A stretch of 64,000 nt of DNA from Variovorax beijingensis (GCF_007828835.1 NZ_VIVL01000005.1:1-64000); one strand, 5' to 3'; shown: positions 26,726-35,857, counted from the first letter of the stretch. Numbers and translations are program-made. The notes: generated from the sequence alone by a model not told the origin.

Positions 26726-27538
26726 CTAACCTTTGACGGCGCCCATCGCCAGGCCCGACACGAGCCTGCGCTGGACGATGAATGCGAGGACGAGCGGCGG
26801 CAGCGCGATCAGGGAAGCCGCGGCCATCAGTGCGCCCCAGTTGGATGCGCCCTCGCCGATGAAGTTGAACGACGCCGCAATCAGCGTCTTGGTGTCGCCG
26901 TTCGACAGCACGAGCGCGAACAGGAAGTAGTTCCACGAGAACACGAAGGACAGGATCGACGCCACCACCACGCCCGGCATCACCAGCGGCAGCGCGATGC
27001 GCCGCAGGATGCGCGGCACGCTGCAGCCGTCGACCTGCGCGCTTTCGAGCACGCTGCGCGGAATGTTGTCGAAGAAGGGCAGCAGCACCCAGATCACGAT
27101 CGGCATCGTGATGGCCGCATGGGTGAGGATCAGCGCCCAGTAGCTGCCGATCATTCCGGCTTCGCGGAACATCACGTACCAGGGCAGCAGGAACAGCGTG
27201 CCCGGTGCCATGCGCGCCAGCAGCGTGACGGTGGCGGGCCAGGTGATGCGCGTCCACGAAACCGCGAAGGCGGCCGGGATGCCCAGCAGCAGCCCGATGG
27301 CGGTCGAGCCCACGGTGATCACCGTGCTGTTCCAGGTGTAGTGCAGGAACGGCGTGGTGCCGAAGAGCGTGCGGTAGTTCTCCAGCGTGGGCGAGAACAG
27401 CAGCTTGGGCGGGTAGGCCGTCACCTCGGCCGAGGGCTTGAAGGACGAGAGCACCATCCACGCGATGGGCAGCAGGATCAAGAGCGCCACGAAGGCGATC
27501 TGCAGCAGGTTCAGGCGTTGCACCAGCTTGTCGTTCAT
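26726..27538 (-). CDS. ABC transporter permease, CUT1 MalG-type
   Basis: 270 residues, six predicted helices. The EAA loop (SVLESAQVDGCSVPRILRRI) and the C-terminal LVSGLAMGAVKG are typical of the second CUT1 permease. It starts 13 bases after its partner permease and is followed by the dehydrogenase after 10 bases. Confidence 0.9.
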   Translation of the reverse strand: MNDKLVQRLNLLQIAFVALLILLPIAWMVLSSFKPSAEVTAYPPKLLFSPTLENYRTLFGTTPFLHYTWNSTVITVGSTAIGLLLGIPAAFAVSWTRITWPATVTLLARMAPGTLFLLPWYVMFREAGMIGSYWALILTHAAITMPIVIWVLLPFFDNIPRSVLESAQVDGCSVPRILRRIALPLVMPGVVVASILSFVFSWNYFLFALVLSNGDTKTLIAASFNFIGEGASNWGALMAAASLIALPPLVLAFIVQRRLVSGLAMGAVKG

Positions 27539-27551
27539 GGCGTGGCCTCCT

Positions 27552-28421
27552 TCACCAGGCCACGCGCCTGCGCGCCTGGGTCAGCACCATCACCGCGCCC
27601 AGCACGATGGCCGACAGCGTGATCATCAGGGCGCTCGAATAGCCGATCTCGAACAGCTCGAAGCCCTTGCGGAAACCGTAGATGTTGAGCGTGTTCGAGG
27701 CGTTGCCCGGCCCGCCCTGCGTGGTGATGTAGATGATGTCGAAGAAGCGCAGCAGGTCCACGCTGCGCAGGATCGCGGCCGTGACCAGCGTGGGCGCGAG
27801 CAGCGGCAGCGTGATGCGCCAGAAGGTCTTCCAGCGCGAGGCGCCGTCGATCTGCGCGGCCTCGTACACGTTCGGCGGCAGCGACTGCAGGCCGCCCAGC
27901 ACGATCAGCGCCACGTAGGGCGTCCACTGCCAGGTGTCGATCATCGCCACGGTGGGGATCACCCACACGGGCGAGGCCAGCCAGTCGGAGCGCGGCAGGC
28001 CCGCGGCCGTCAGCAGGTAGTTGGCGGCGCCGATGGAAGGGTCGAGCACCACCAGCCACATCATGCCGACCACCACCGGCGGCAGCACGAAGGGCGAGAT
28101 CATCAGCGTGCGCACGATGCCCGACAGCTTCTTCGAGCCGTGCAGCAGCAGCGCGATCCAGGTGCCGAGCGCGAGCTGCAGCACCAGCGAGAGCAGGTAC
28201 AGCACGAGCGTGATCTTCAGCCCGTTCCAGAACTCGCCGTCGCCCGCCATCTCGACGTAGTTCATGCCGAAGTTGAGCTTGGGCTTGCCGCCGAAGCTGT
28301 ACTCGTGCAGGCTGAACCACACGGTGTAGGCGAAGGGAAAGGCGATCATCGCGGTCGTGAAGATCACGGCCGGCAGCGAGAGAAACGCGAGCTGTCCGCG
28401 CGTGCCGATCGACTGGCTCAT
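27552..28421 (-). CDS. ABC transporter permease, CUT1 MalF-type
   Basis: 289 residues with six predicted helices; the EAA loop reads NVYEAAQIDGASRWKTFWRI. It starts four bases after the SDR stop and forms the heterodimeric membrane channel with the permease at 26726. Confidence 0.9.
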   Translation of the reverse strand: MSQSIGTRGQLAFLSLPAVIFTTAMIAFPFAYTVWFSLHEYSFGGKPKLNFGMNYVEMAGDGEFWNGLKITLVLYLLSLVLQLALGTWIALLLHGSKKLSGIVRTLMISPFVLPPVVVGMMWLVVLDPSIGAANYLLTAAGLPRSDWLASPVWVIPTVAMIDTWQWTPYVALIVLGGLQSLPPNVYEAAQIDGASRWKTFWRITLPLLAPTLVTAAILRSVDLLRFFDIIYITTQGGPGNASNTLNIYGFRKGFELFEIGYSSALMITLSAIVLGAVMVLTQARRRVAW

Positions 28422-28425
28422 GCAT

Positions 28426-29157
28426 TCACCCCGCGAGAAAGCCGCCGTCGACCGCCAGCACGGTCCCGGTCACGTAGTGCGCCGCCGGCGAGGCCAGGTA
28501 GACGGCGCTGCCCGCGATGTCGTCCGGCTGCGCCCACTGGCCCAGCGGAATGCGCGCGCGGATGCGCTCGTAGTGCGCCGTGTCCTGGCGGCCGGCCGCG
28601 TTGATGGCGGTCTCGACATAGCCCGGCGCGATGGCGTTCACGCGCACGCGCTTGTCGGCCCAGGCGAGCGCGAGCGACTTGGTCAGCATCACGACGCCGC
28701 CCTTGCTCGCGCAATAGGCCGGGATGAACGGCAGCGCGACGAAGGCATTCATCGATGCCACGTTGACGATGCTGCCCTTGCTTTCTTCCAGCAGCGGCAG
28801 GCAGGCATTGCACAGGCGGAAGGTGCCGGTGAGGTTGACGTCCAGCACGCGCTGGAAGGTCTGGATCTCGAACTCCTTGAAGCGCGCCAGGATGCCCGCG
28901 CAGTTGACCAGCGTGCCGAGGCCGTCGAGACCGCCCGCGAAGGCCGCGACCTGGGCGTCGTCGGTCACGTCGAGCGTGCGCAGCGCCAGGCGCGGCTGCG
29001 GCGCCAGCGAACTGGCCGCGAGCGCCGCCTCGTCGACGCCCGTGGCGACGACGCTGCAGCCCATCTCGAGGAAGGCGCGCGAGATGGCGGCGCCGATGTC
29101 GCCGGCGCCACCGACCACCAGCACGCGGTGGCCTGCGGGGAAGTCGAACACGGCCAT
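28426..29157 (-). CDS. Short-chain dehydrogenase/reductase (SDR)
   Basis: 243 residues. The NAD(P) loop GGAGDIG, the NCAG strand, the catalytic Ser (VNVASMNAF) and the YCASK Tyr/Lys pair are all present, as is the C-terminal LAVDGG. It is a classical SDR, likely acting on a sugar or polyol hydroxyl. It is the second gene of the LacI-controlled operon, directly behind the binding protein, so its substrate is probably the imported compound itself. Confidence 0.9.
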   Translation of the reverse strand: MAVFDFPAGHRVLVVGGAGDIGAAISRAFLEMGCSVVATGVDEAALAASSLAPQPRLALRTLDVTDDAQVAAFAGGLDGLGTLVNCAGILARFKEFEIQTFQRVLDVNLTGTFRLCNACLPLLEESKGSIVNVASMNAFVALPFIPAYCASKGGVVMLTKSLALAWADKRVRVNAIAPGYVETAINAAGRQDTAHYERIRARIPLGQWAQPDDIAGSAVYLASPAAHYVTGTVLAVDGGFLAG

Positions 29158-29160
29158 CCG

Positions 29161-30489
29161 TCAGTCCTTGGCGATGAGCGCGTCGAGCTGCTTGTCGGCG
29201 TCCGCGCAGGCCTGCGCGGGCGTCTTCTGGCCCAGCAGGAGTTCGGTCGCGGCCTGCCCGATGAACTCGCGCGAAGCCGGATTGGCGACGATGGGATAGC
29301 CCACCTCGGACGTGCCGGTGCGGGCCAGTTCGTTGACCGCCGCCACCCATTCGGCGCGCACCGGCTGCTCGTCCGTCCAGGCCTTGTAGCCGGGTGACTT
29401 CGCAACGGCCGTGCGCGGCGGCGCCACGCCGTCGAGCGCCAGCTTGGCCTGGACCGCGGGGCTGGTGGCCCACTGCACGAAGTACCAGGCGGCTTCCTTG
29501 TTCTTGCTGTGCGCCGACACCGACATGGTCCAGCCGATGACGGTCGGATGCGAACCGCCGGGGCCCGCGGGCAGGACGGCAACGGCGGTGTCCTTCAGGC
29601 GCGCGCCGCCGTCCATCACGTTGCGCAGCTCGTTCGACGACTCGAAGGCCATCGCCGCCTTGCCTTCGCGGTAGAGCGAGGAGATTTGATAGAAGCTGTA
29701 GTTCACGACGCCCGGCGGGCCGTAGTCCTTCAGCAGCTTGGCGTACAGCGCCAGCGAGGCCTGGCCTTCCTTGCTGCACAGCTGCGACTTGCCGTCCTTC
29801 ATGTACTGGCCGCCCATGTTGTGCAGGAACACGCTGTAGGTGAAGGGCAGGGCGGGCTTGAGGCCGCGCGACACGAAGGGCGTGACGCCGGGCTCGCAGC
29901 TCTTGAGCTTGGCCGCCACGGCCTCGAGCTCGGGCAGGCTCTTAGGTAGCGTCACGCCGCACTTCTGGAACAGGTCCTTGCGGTAGTACAGCACCGGCCC
30001 CTCGACGTTCATCGGAATGCCCGTGAGCTGCTTGTCGTAGGTGGCGTCCTTGAGCATGCCGGCGCTCAGGTCCGCGAAGTCGTAGTCCTTGGCGCTGGCG
30101 GTCTTCACCAGCTCCGAAAGGTCGGCATACCAGCCGGCCTTGGCGAACTGCATGCCCTCGCGCGAAGGCAGCGACATGAACACGTCGACCTCGTCGCTGC
30201 GCGAGTTCATCACCGTGACCAGGCGCTGGCGCATCTGCTGCTCCTGGTAGGAGTCGACCTTCAGCGTCATGCCCGTCTGCTGCTCGAAATCGGCCTTGTA
30301 CTTGAGCAGCGCGTTGGCCACCGGGTTGTTGTTGGCAAGGAAGGTCAGGGTCTTGCCCTGGTGTTTCTTCCAGTTGAAATCCTGCGCGAAGGCGGCACCG
30401 GCGCAGGAAGCCGCAACGAGGAGGGCGACGGCACGCACGGTGGTGCGGGCGCTCGGGCGGGTGCCCGGATGGCGGAAGGCCTGGCTCAT
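29161..30489 (-). CDS. ABC transporter extracellular sugar-binding protein, family 1
   Basis: 442 residues with a Sec signal peptide (hydrophobic residues 18-33, cleavage after AAFAQ near residue 36). The mature protein has the family-1 layout: VDVFMSLPSREGMQFAKAGW near the ligand cleft and GWTMSVSAHSKNKEAAWYFV in the second lobe. It is the first gene of the eight-gene minus-strand operon; AAGGAGA lies upstream of the ATG. Expression should be controlled by the divergent LacI repressor. Confidence 0.9.
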   Translation of the reverse strand: MSQAFRHPGTRPSARTTVRAVALLVAASCAGAAFAQDFNWKKHQGKTLTFLANNNPVANALLKYKADFEQQTGMTLKVDSYQEQQMRQRLVTVMNSRSDEVDVFMSLPSREGMQFAKAGWYADLSELVKTASAKDYDFADLSAGMLKDATYDKQLTGIPMNVEGPVLYYRKDLFQKCGVTLPKSLPELEAVAAKLKSCEPGVTPFVSRGLKPALPFTYSVFLHNMGGQYMKDGKSQLCSKEGQASLALYAKLLKDYGPPGVVNYSFYQISSLYREGKAAMAFESSNELRNVMDGGARLKDTAVAVLPAGPGGSHPTVIGWTMSVSAHSKNKEAAWYFVQWATSPAVQAKLALDGVAPPRTAVAKSPGYKAWTDEQPVRAEWVAAVNELARTGTSEVGYPIVANPASREFIGQAATELLLGQKTPAQACADADKQLDALIAKD

Positions 30490-30543
30490 TTCCTTGTCTC
30501 CTTTGACGTGTCGAAGGCGGTCTTCGAGGCGAGCAATTCGTCA

Positions 30544-30557
30544 TGTAACCGTTTACA
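30544..30557. promoter_or_regulatory. LacI-type operator 1
   Basis: TGTAACCGTTTACA is a near-perfect dyad (one mismatch from TGTAAACGTTTACA), the form typical of LacI/GalR-family operators with a central CG. It lies 55 bases before the binding-protein start, in the promoter of the minus-strand operon. Confidence 0.65.
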
Positions 30558-30643
30558 AAATTATCGGAACAGGCCTCTTCGATGTCAACGCGAAAAAGGC
30601 GATTACGGAGATGATTTGATAGGGGATTTCCCTGGAAATCGGC

Positions 30644-30681
30644 TGTAAACGGCTACGTATCGTTTCCTGTAAACTGTTTCA
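30644..30681. promoter_or_regulatory. LacI-type operators 2 and 3 before the repressor gene
   Basis: TGTAAACGGCTACG begins at 30644 and TGTAAACTGTTTCA at 30668; both share the half-site TGTAAAC with operator 1. The last ends three bases before the repressor ATG. Together with operator 1 about 100 bases away they suggest autoregulation and possible looping across the divergent promoter. Confidence 0.5.
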
Positions 30682-30683
30682 CC

Positions 30684-31727
30684 ATGAAGCCGAAATCCGT
30701 AGGAATCCGCGACGTCGCGAAGCACGTGGGCGTCTCGACGGCCTCGATTTCGCGCACCCTCAACAACCCCGAGTCGGTGAGCCTCGAGCTGCGCATGCGC
30801 ATCGACGCGGCCATCGCCGAACTGGGCTACATCCCCGATGCGGCGGCGCGCGCGCTGTCGTCGCGCCGCACGCGCACCATCGGCGCGATCATTCCCACGG
30901 TGGACAACGCCATGTTCGCGCGCGGCATCGAGGCATTGCAGAGCTACCTGTCGCTGCAGGGCTACCTGCTGCTGCTGTCGACCAGCGGCTACGACCCCGA
31001 GACCGAGGCACGGCAGGCGCAGAACATGGTGAGCCGCGGCATCGACGGGCTCATCCTGCGCGGCGACATGCACACCGATGCGCTGCGCCGGCTGCTCGCG
31101 TCGCAGCGCATTCCCTTCGTCAACGTGGGCGTGTACCACCCCGACAAGCCGTATGCCTCGGTCGGCGGCAACAACGAGGCCGCCGCCTACCGCGCCTGCC
31201 GCTACCTGATCGAACTCGGCCATACGCGCATCGGCATGGTGGCGGCGATCTCGTCCAACAACGACCGGGCCACGGCCCGCGTGTCGGGGGTGCGGCGCGC
31301 GCTGGCGGAGAGCGGACTTGCGCTGAAGTCCGAGTGGTACATCGAGGTGCCCTACCACCTGGACGATGCGCGCCAGGGCGCGCGGTCGCTGCTGTCGTCG
31401 CCGCGCGAAGGCTGGCCCACGGCGGTGGTCTGCGGCAACGACGTGATCGCCTACGGCGTGCTGCTGGAGGCCGAGCGCCGCGGACTCAACGTGCCCGACG
31501 ACCTGTCGGTGATGGGCTTCGACGATCTCGAATGGAGCCGCCACCTGCGCCCCAGCCTGACGACCATGCACGTGCCCACCGACGAGGTCTGGACGCGTGC
31601 CGGGGAGTACCTGGTCCGGTCGCTGTCGGGCCGCGCGGCCGCGCTGCACCATGAGGTCGATGTGTCGCTGGTGGTGCGCGAATCGACGTCGCGGCCCCGG
31701 TCGGACGGGGGCCTGAAGGCCCGCTGA
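30684..31727 (+). CDS. LacI-family transcriptional repressor
   Basis: 347 residues. The N-terminal helix-turn-helix (IRDVAKHVGVSTASISRTLN) and hinge helix (YIPDAAARALSSRRT) are standard, followed by a periplasmic-binding-type effector domain ending in MGFDDLEWSRHLRPSLTTM. It is divergent from the ABC/polyol operon and separated from it by 194 bases carrying three TGTAAAC-type sites. The inducer is probably the imported sugar or its phosphate. A candidate operator abuts the start codon and no clear ribosome site is visible. Confidence 0.92.
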   Translation: MKPKSVGIRDVAKHVGVSTASISRTLNNPESVSLELRMRIDAAIAELGYIPDAAARALSSRRTRTIGAIIPTVDNAMFARGIEALQSYLSLQGYLLLLSTSGYDPETEARQAQNMVSRGIDGLILRGDMHTDALRRLLASQRIPFVNVGVYHPDKPYASVGGNNEAAAYRACRYLIELGHTRIGMVAAISSNNDRATARVSGVRRALAESGLALKSEWYIEVPYHLDDARQGARSLLSSPREGWPTAVVCGNDVIAYGVLLEAERRGLNVPDDLSVMGFDDLEWSRHLRPSLTTMHVPTDEVWTRAGEYLVRSLSGRAAALHHEVDVSLVVRESTSRPRSDGGLKAR

Positions 31728-31728
31728 A

Positions 31729-31756
31729 GCGCCCGCGCCGCGAAGCCGGCGGGCGC
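31729..31756. terminator. GC-rich hairpin between convergent lacI-type and marR-type genes
   Basis: GCGCCCGC (31729-31736) pairs with GCGGGCGC (31749-31756) around a 12-base loop, in the 40-base gap between the two convergent genes. There is no T-run, so it may be a bidirectional stop with weak intrinsic activity. Confidence 0.4.
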
Positions 31757-31767
31757 CCGATTTCCAT

Positions 31768-32235
31768 TCACGCGCGCATGGGCGCGCGGCTTCTGTCGTT
31801 GTTGGCCGTGACGAACTTGGCGAGCAGCTTCATGAAATCGTGGCGCTCCTGCTCGCTCATGGTGCTGAACAGCGCGTCCTGCATCTGGGCCATGGCCGGC
31901 ACCGTCTGCGCGAGCAGCTCGGTGCCCGCGGCGGTCAGGCGCAGTTCGCGCTGGCCGCGTGCCAGCACCTGGCGCGTGATCCATCCCTTGGTCTCCAGGC
32001 GCGCGGCAATGTCGGCAGCGGTGGAGGTGTCGAGCGCCACCTGCTGGGCCAGCGTGACCTGGTCGATGCCGGGCTTCTTCTGCAGGGTGCGCAGGATCGC
32101 GTACTGGACCGGCGTGATGTCGCGCCCCAGCTTCTCATGGAACACCGAGACCGCGATCTGGTGGGCCCGGCGAATCAGGTGGCCCGGCTGGTCGTTGATG
32201 TCGATCTCGGCGGCGTCGGAAGTGGGGCTGGGCAT
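31768..32235 (-). CDS. MarR-family transcriptional regulator
   Basis: 155 residues with the MarR winged helix: PVQYAILRTLQKKPGIDQVTL, then the recognition region DTSTAADIAARLETKGW and the wing at RGQRELRLT. It is the last gene of the vanillate operon (79 bases after vanB, same strand), and the operon promoter carries a strong dyad. It is therefore the likely regulator, responding to vanillate or a related aromatic acid, though this is inference from position. Confidence 0.88.
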   Translation of the reverse strand: MPSPTSDAAEIDINDQPGHLIRRAHQIAVSVFHEKLGRDITPVQYAILRTLQKKPGIDQVTLAQQVALDTSTAADIAARLETKGWITRQVLARGQRELRLTAAGTELLAQTVPAMAQMQDALFSTMSEQERHDFMKLLAKFVTANNDRSRAPMRA

Positions 32236-32314
32236 GGATGTCGAAAGCTGAATCGGGTCTCCGGCGGCAAGGGCGGAGCCTGCGATTCTAGGGGGTCGAC
32301 CGCCGAGCGGGCCG

Positions 32315-33280
32315 CTACAGATCGAGCACCAGCATTGCCGAACGCGAGCGCGAGCAGCACGGGGTGAACTGGTCGTTGGCGGCCTGTTCTTCCGGCGTCA
32401 GGTACATGTCCTTGTGGTCCGGCTCGCCTTCCAGCACGCGCGTGAGGCAGGTGCCGCACACGCCCTGTTCGCAGGAGGTCGCCACCTCGACGCCCGCCTC
32501 GGCAAGCGCCTGCACCACCGTGCGGTCCTTGGGAACCTTGACGATGCGCCCCGAGCTCGCCAGCTTGACCTCGAACGCCGCGTCGCTGTCCGAGGCGGCG
32601 ATCTCGGCCGAGAAGAACTCGTAGTGCAGCTGCTCGGCCGGCCAGCCGGCGGTGCGCGCGGCATCCAGCACCCAGTCCATGAAGCCCTTCGGGCCGCAGA
32701 CGTACAGGTGCACGCCCGGCTGCGGCGTGCCGATGGCCTGGGGCAGCGACAGCTTCTGTGCCGCGTCGCCGTCGTCGAAGTGGAACTGCACCTGCGAGGC
32801 GAACGCGGACTGCGCGATGCGCCCGGCAAAGGCGGTGCGCTCGCGCGAGCGCGTGCAGTAGTGCATCTCGAAAGGCGCCGCGCTCAGTGCCAGCCGCTCG
32901 GCCATGCACAGGATCGGCGTCACGCCGATGCCGCCCGCGATCAGCACGCTGCGCGCGGCCGCATGGGCCAGCGGGAAATGGTTCTTCGGTGCGCTGATGC
33001 GCAGCAGGCTGCCCTCCTGCACCAGCTCGTGCATGGCCTGCGAGCCGCCGCGCGACGAGGGATCGCGCAGCACACCGATCAGGTAGCGGTGGCTCTCCTG
33101 CGGATCGTTGCACAGCGAGTATTGGCGCGTGAGGCCGTTCGGCAGATGCACGTCGATGTGCGAGCCGGCCGAGAAGGCAGGCAGGGCATGCCCGTCGGCG
33201 TGCACCAGCTCGAAGGTGCAGATGTCCAGCGCCTCCGCATGCTTGCGGGCGACGCGCACGTTCAGTTCGGAGGCGTTCAT
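32315..33280 (-). CDS. vanB: Vanillate O-demethylase reductase subunit (VanB-like)
   Basis: 321 residues of the phthalate dioxygenase reductase family. The FMN site RQYS (52-55), NAD site GGIGVTP (116-122) and a C-terminal plant-type [2Fe-2S] ferredoxin domain with Cys270, Cys275, Cys278 and Cys308 occur in that order, which is the reverse of many ferredoxin reductases and typical of VanB. It passes electrons from NADH to the Rieske oxygenase VanA. The ATG overlaps the vanA stop by four bases (ATGA). Confidence 0.9.
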   Translation of the reverse strand: MNASELNVRVARKHAEALDICTFELVHADGHALPAFSAGSHIDVHLPNGLTRQYSLCNDPQESHRYLIGVLRDPSSRGGSQAMHELVQEGSLLRISAPKNHFPLAHAAARSVLIAGGIGVTPILCMAERLALSAAPFEMHYCTRSRERTAFAGRIAQSAFASQVQFHFDDGDAAQKLSLPQAIGTPQPGVHLYVCGPKGFMDWVLDAARTAGWPAEQLHYEFFSAEIAASDSDAAFEVKLASSGRIVKVPKDRTVVQALAEAGVEVATSCEQGVCGTCLTRVLEGEPDHKDMYLTPEEQAANDQFTPCCSRSRSAMLVLDL

Positions 33281-34332
33281 GCCGCACCTGCCGTAGTCGC
33301 CGGGGCCTGGCTTTCCTGCGCGATCAGGCGCTCCAGCACGCGGCGCGATTGCACGCCGCCCGAGTCGATGTTGAGCTTCAGCAGCGCGCGGTCCGGATGG
33401 GCGAGCAGGTTGCGCTGCTGCGATTCGAGCATCTCCAGGTCTTCGCTGAAGATCTTGCCCTGGCCTTCGCGGATCGACGCGGTCAGCGCCTTGTCGTGCG
33501 GCTGGAAGTTGCGCGCCATGCCCCAGAAGTACCAGTGCGAGGTCTCGGTCTCGGGCGTGATGAAGTCCACCACGATGCTCGACACCTTGTGCGCCGGATC
33601 GGCGTGGTAGCCGCCCTTGCCGGCGTGGGCGACGCCCACTTCGATCAGCACATGGCTCGGCGGCGTGAAGCGGCAGATCTGCCAGCGGTCGACCGGCACG
33701 TCGTCGGCCAGGTGGTTGCCGCGCAGCGCCATGCGCCAGAAGGGCGGCGCCGAAATGTTCTCCATGAAGCGGCTGGTCGTGACCTGGTCGCCCTCGGTCT
33801 TGGTGGTGGTGGGCGTCTCGTCGATTTCCTTCTGGCCGATGCTGGTCGAGTGCACGTAGGTCTCGTGCGTCAGGTCCATCAGGTTGTCGATCATCAGGCG
33901 GTAGTCGCAGTGGATGTGGAACAGGCCGCCGCCGTAGGCCCAGTCGGGGCTTTCGGCCCATTCGAGGTGATGCAGCTTGGCCGGGTCGGCCAGAGCGGGG
34001 TCGCCGGGCCAGATCCAGACGAAGCCGTAGCGCTCGATCACGGGGAAGGAGCGGATCGCGGGGAAGCCGCGCACGCGTTGTCCGGGCATGGCGACCGTCT
34101 TGCCGTCGCAGCCCATCTCCAGGCCGTGGTAGCCGCACACCAGCTTGCCCTCGACCACCCGGCCCAGGGACAGGGGCGCGCCGCGGTGCGGGCAGAAGTC
34201 CTCCAGCGCCGTGGCCTTGCCTTCGGCGGCGCGGTACAGCACGAGGTTCTCCCCGCAGATCTTGCGGCCCAGGGGCTTGTCGTCGATTTCGTTGCCGGTG
34301 CAGGCCACGTACCAGGTGTTTTTCGGGAACAT
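33277..34332 (-). CDS. vanA: Vanillate O-demethylase oxygenase subunit (VanA-like)
   Basis: 351 residues. The Rieske [2Fe-2S] ligands are Cys47/His49 (CPHRG) and Cys66/His69 (CGYHG); the mononuclear iron ligands lie in DLTHETYVH (His156, His161) with a later Asp. Length and motifs match VanA, which demethylates vanillate to protocatechuate and formaldehyde; related methoxybenzoate demethylases cannot be excluded. AAGGAG precedes the ATG. Downstream vanB supplies electrons and the upstream MFS gene likely imports the substrate. Confidence 0.9.
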   Translation of the reverse strand: MFPKNTWYVACTGNEIDDKPLGRKICGENLVLYRAAEGKATALEDFCPHRGAPLSLGRVVEGKLVCGYHGLEMGCDGKTVAMPGQRVRGFPAIRSFPVIERYGFVWIWPGDPALADPAKLHHLEWAESPDWAYGGGLFHIHCDYRLMIDNLMDLTHETYVHSTSIGQKEIDETPTTTKTEGDQVTTSRFMENISAPPFWRMALRGNHLADDVPVDRWQICRFTPPSHVLIEVGVAHAGKGGYHADPAHKVSSIVVDFITPETETSHWYFWGMARNFQPHDKALTASIREGQGKIFSEDLEMLESQQRNLLAHPDRALLKLNIDSGGVQSRRVLERLIAQESQAPATTAGAA

Positions 34333-34369
34333 GTAGCTCTCCTTCGGATGGCTGGGTTGGAACGAGGGA

Positions 34370-35707
34370 TCAGTGGACGGCGGCCGCGCGGCCGGCCGGC
34401 TGCGCCGCGGCGCTGCGGCGCAGCGCGAGGACGGCAGCCATCGCTGCCACCAGTGGCAGCGCGTAGGCGTAGTAGAGATGCGGCGGCTGCCAGCCGCGGT
34501 CGAGCAGCATCCCTGCGATGAGCGGCGCGAGGATGGCGCCGATGCGGCCGATGCCGATCGCCCATCCCATGCCGGTCGTGCGCACGGCGGCCGGATAGAT
34601 CACCGGTGCGAAGGCATAGAGCCCGGCCATCGAGCCGAAGATGAATCCGCCGATCAGGAAGGCGATCGCGAACGATGCGCCCAGGTGGCCGGTGGCCGCG
34701 CCGAACGCGGCCATGGCCAGCGCCGTGATGGCGAGGCTGGCGGCCGTCAGGCGCCCGAGGTCCAGCCGCGCGACCAGCAGTCCGAACAGGCTGCCTCCGA
34801 CGATGCCGCCGATGTTCAGCAGCACGCCGCCGGTGATGCCTTCCCGCGCCGACAGCCCTGCCGAAACCAGCAGCTTCGGCGTCCAGCTGAGCGCGAAGTA
34901 GAAACCGAACATCAACAGGAAGAACGCGGCCCACAGCAGCAGTGTCGAGCGCGCCAGGCCTGCGTTGAACAGGCTCGCCACCGTGGAGGCGGAGCGCTCG
35001 CCGGCCGGCGGCAGCGGAGGGAGTTCGGCCAGTGCCGGACGCCCCATCTGGCGCAGCAGCGCGTTGAGCTTGCGCAGCGCGCCGGCGGGACGCCTGGAGA
35101 CGAGGAAGTCGACCGATTCGGGCAGGCGCCACAGCACCAGCGGAATCATCAGCGCCGTGGCAAGGCCGCCGAAGAGGAAGACCGAACGCCAGCCGTAGCG
35201 CTCCAGCAGCACGGCGGCGATGCTGCCGCCGATGGTCGCGCCGATCGGATAGCCGGTCGCCTGCAGGGCCACCGCGGTGCTGCGCCACTTGTTCGATGCG
35301 TATTCGGAGGTGATGACGCCCACGCTGGCCAGCATGCCGCCGATGCCCAGGCCGGTGAGCGCGCGCAGCGCGGCCAGCTGCGTGCTGCTCCGGGACAGCG
35401 CCGACAGCCCCATGCCGAGCGCGATCACCACCAGGCACAGCAGGATGACGGCTTGGCGTCCGAAGCGATCGGCCAGCGGCGCGAGGAACAGCGAGCCGGC
35501 GGCCATGCCGAACAGGCCGGCACTGAACAGCACGCCGAGCTGCGCGCCGCCGAGCTTCCATTCGGCCGACACGCTGGCGGCGGTGAAGGCCATGACCAGC
35601 ACGTCGAAGCCGTCGAGCATGATCAGCGTGATGCAGATCGTGATGGCGCTCCACTGGAAGCGGCTCATGGGGCCTTCATCGAAGGTCTTGCGTAGATCGT
35701 GGGTCAA
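34370..35707 (-). CDS. MFS transporter, aromatic acid:H+ symporter (PcaK/VanK-like)
   Basis: 445 residues, 12 membrane helices. The helix-1 motif LDGFDVLVMAFTAASV and the loop ADRFGRQAVI are hallmarks of the aromatic-acid symporter family. The TTG start at 35707 is chosen because GGAG sits just upstream and it yields the family N-terminus (FDEGPMSRFQW); the ATG at 35668 would cut this off. It is the first gene of the vanillate operon, so vanillate or 4-hydroxybenzoate import is probable. Confidence 0.88.
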   Translation of the reverse strand: MTHDLRKTFDEGPMSRFQWSAITICITLIMLDGFDVLVMAFTAASVSAEWKLGGAQLGVLFSAGLFGMAAGSLFLAPLADRFGRQAVILLCLVVIALGMGLSALSRSSTQLAALRALTGLGIGGMLASVGVITSEYASNKWRSTAVALQATGYPIGATIGGSIAAVLLERYGWRSVFLFGGLATALMIPLVLWRLPESVDFLVSRRPAGALRKLNALLRQMGRPALAELPPLPPAGERSASTVASLFNAGLARSTLLLWAAFFLLMFGFYFALSWTPKLLVSAGLSAREGITGGVLLNIGGIVGGSLFGLLVARLDLGRLTAASLAITALAMAAFGAATGHLGASFAIAFLIGGFIFGSMAGLYAFAPVIYPAAVRTTGMGWAIGIGRIGAILAPLIAGMLLDRGWQPPHLYYAYALPLVAAMAAVLALRRSAAAQPAGRAAAVH

Positions 35708-35753
35708 TGTGTCTCCTTGTGCAGGGCAGCCAAGTACATTGCTGGCGCTCCTT

Positions 35754-35790
35754 GATTCAGTACACTGAATGACAATCAGTGTACTGAATC
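35754..35790. promoter_or_regulatory. Perfect 15-bp inverted repeat upstream of the vanillate operon
   Basis: GATTCAGTACACTGA (35754-35768) is repeated exactly inverted as TCAGTGTACTGAATC (35776-35790) with a 7-base spacer. Each arm is itself a dyad, TTCAGT-AC-ACTGAA and its mirror, so two operator-like sites lie head to head. The block sits 47 bases before the transporter start and fits a MarR dimer pair. It is too AT-balanced and too exact to be chance in this GC-rich DNA. Confidence 0.65.
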
Positions 35791-35857
35791 ATCCCGCGTG
35801 GAATCAAGGGCTCATCGACTGGGGTTTACCCTTGGCTGAAGCGCCTGGCCAGCGGGG

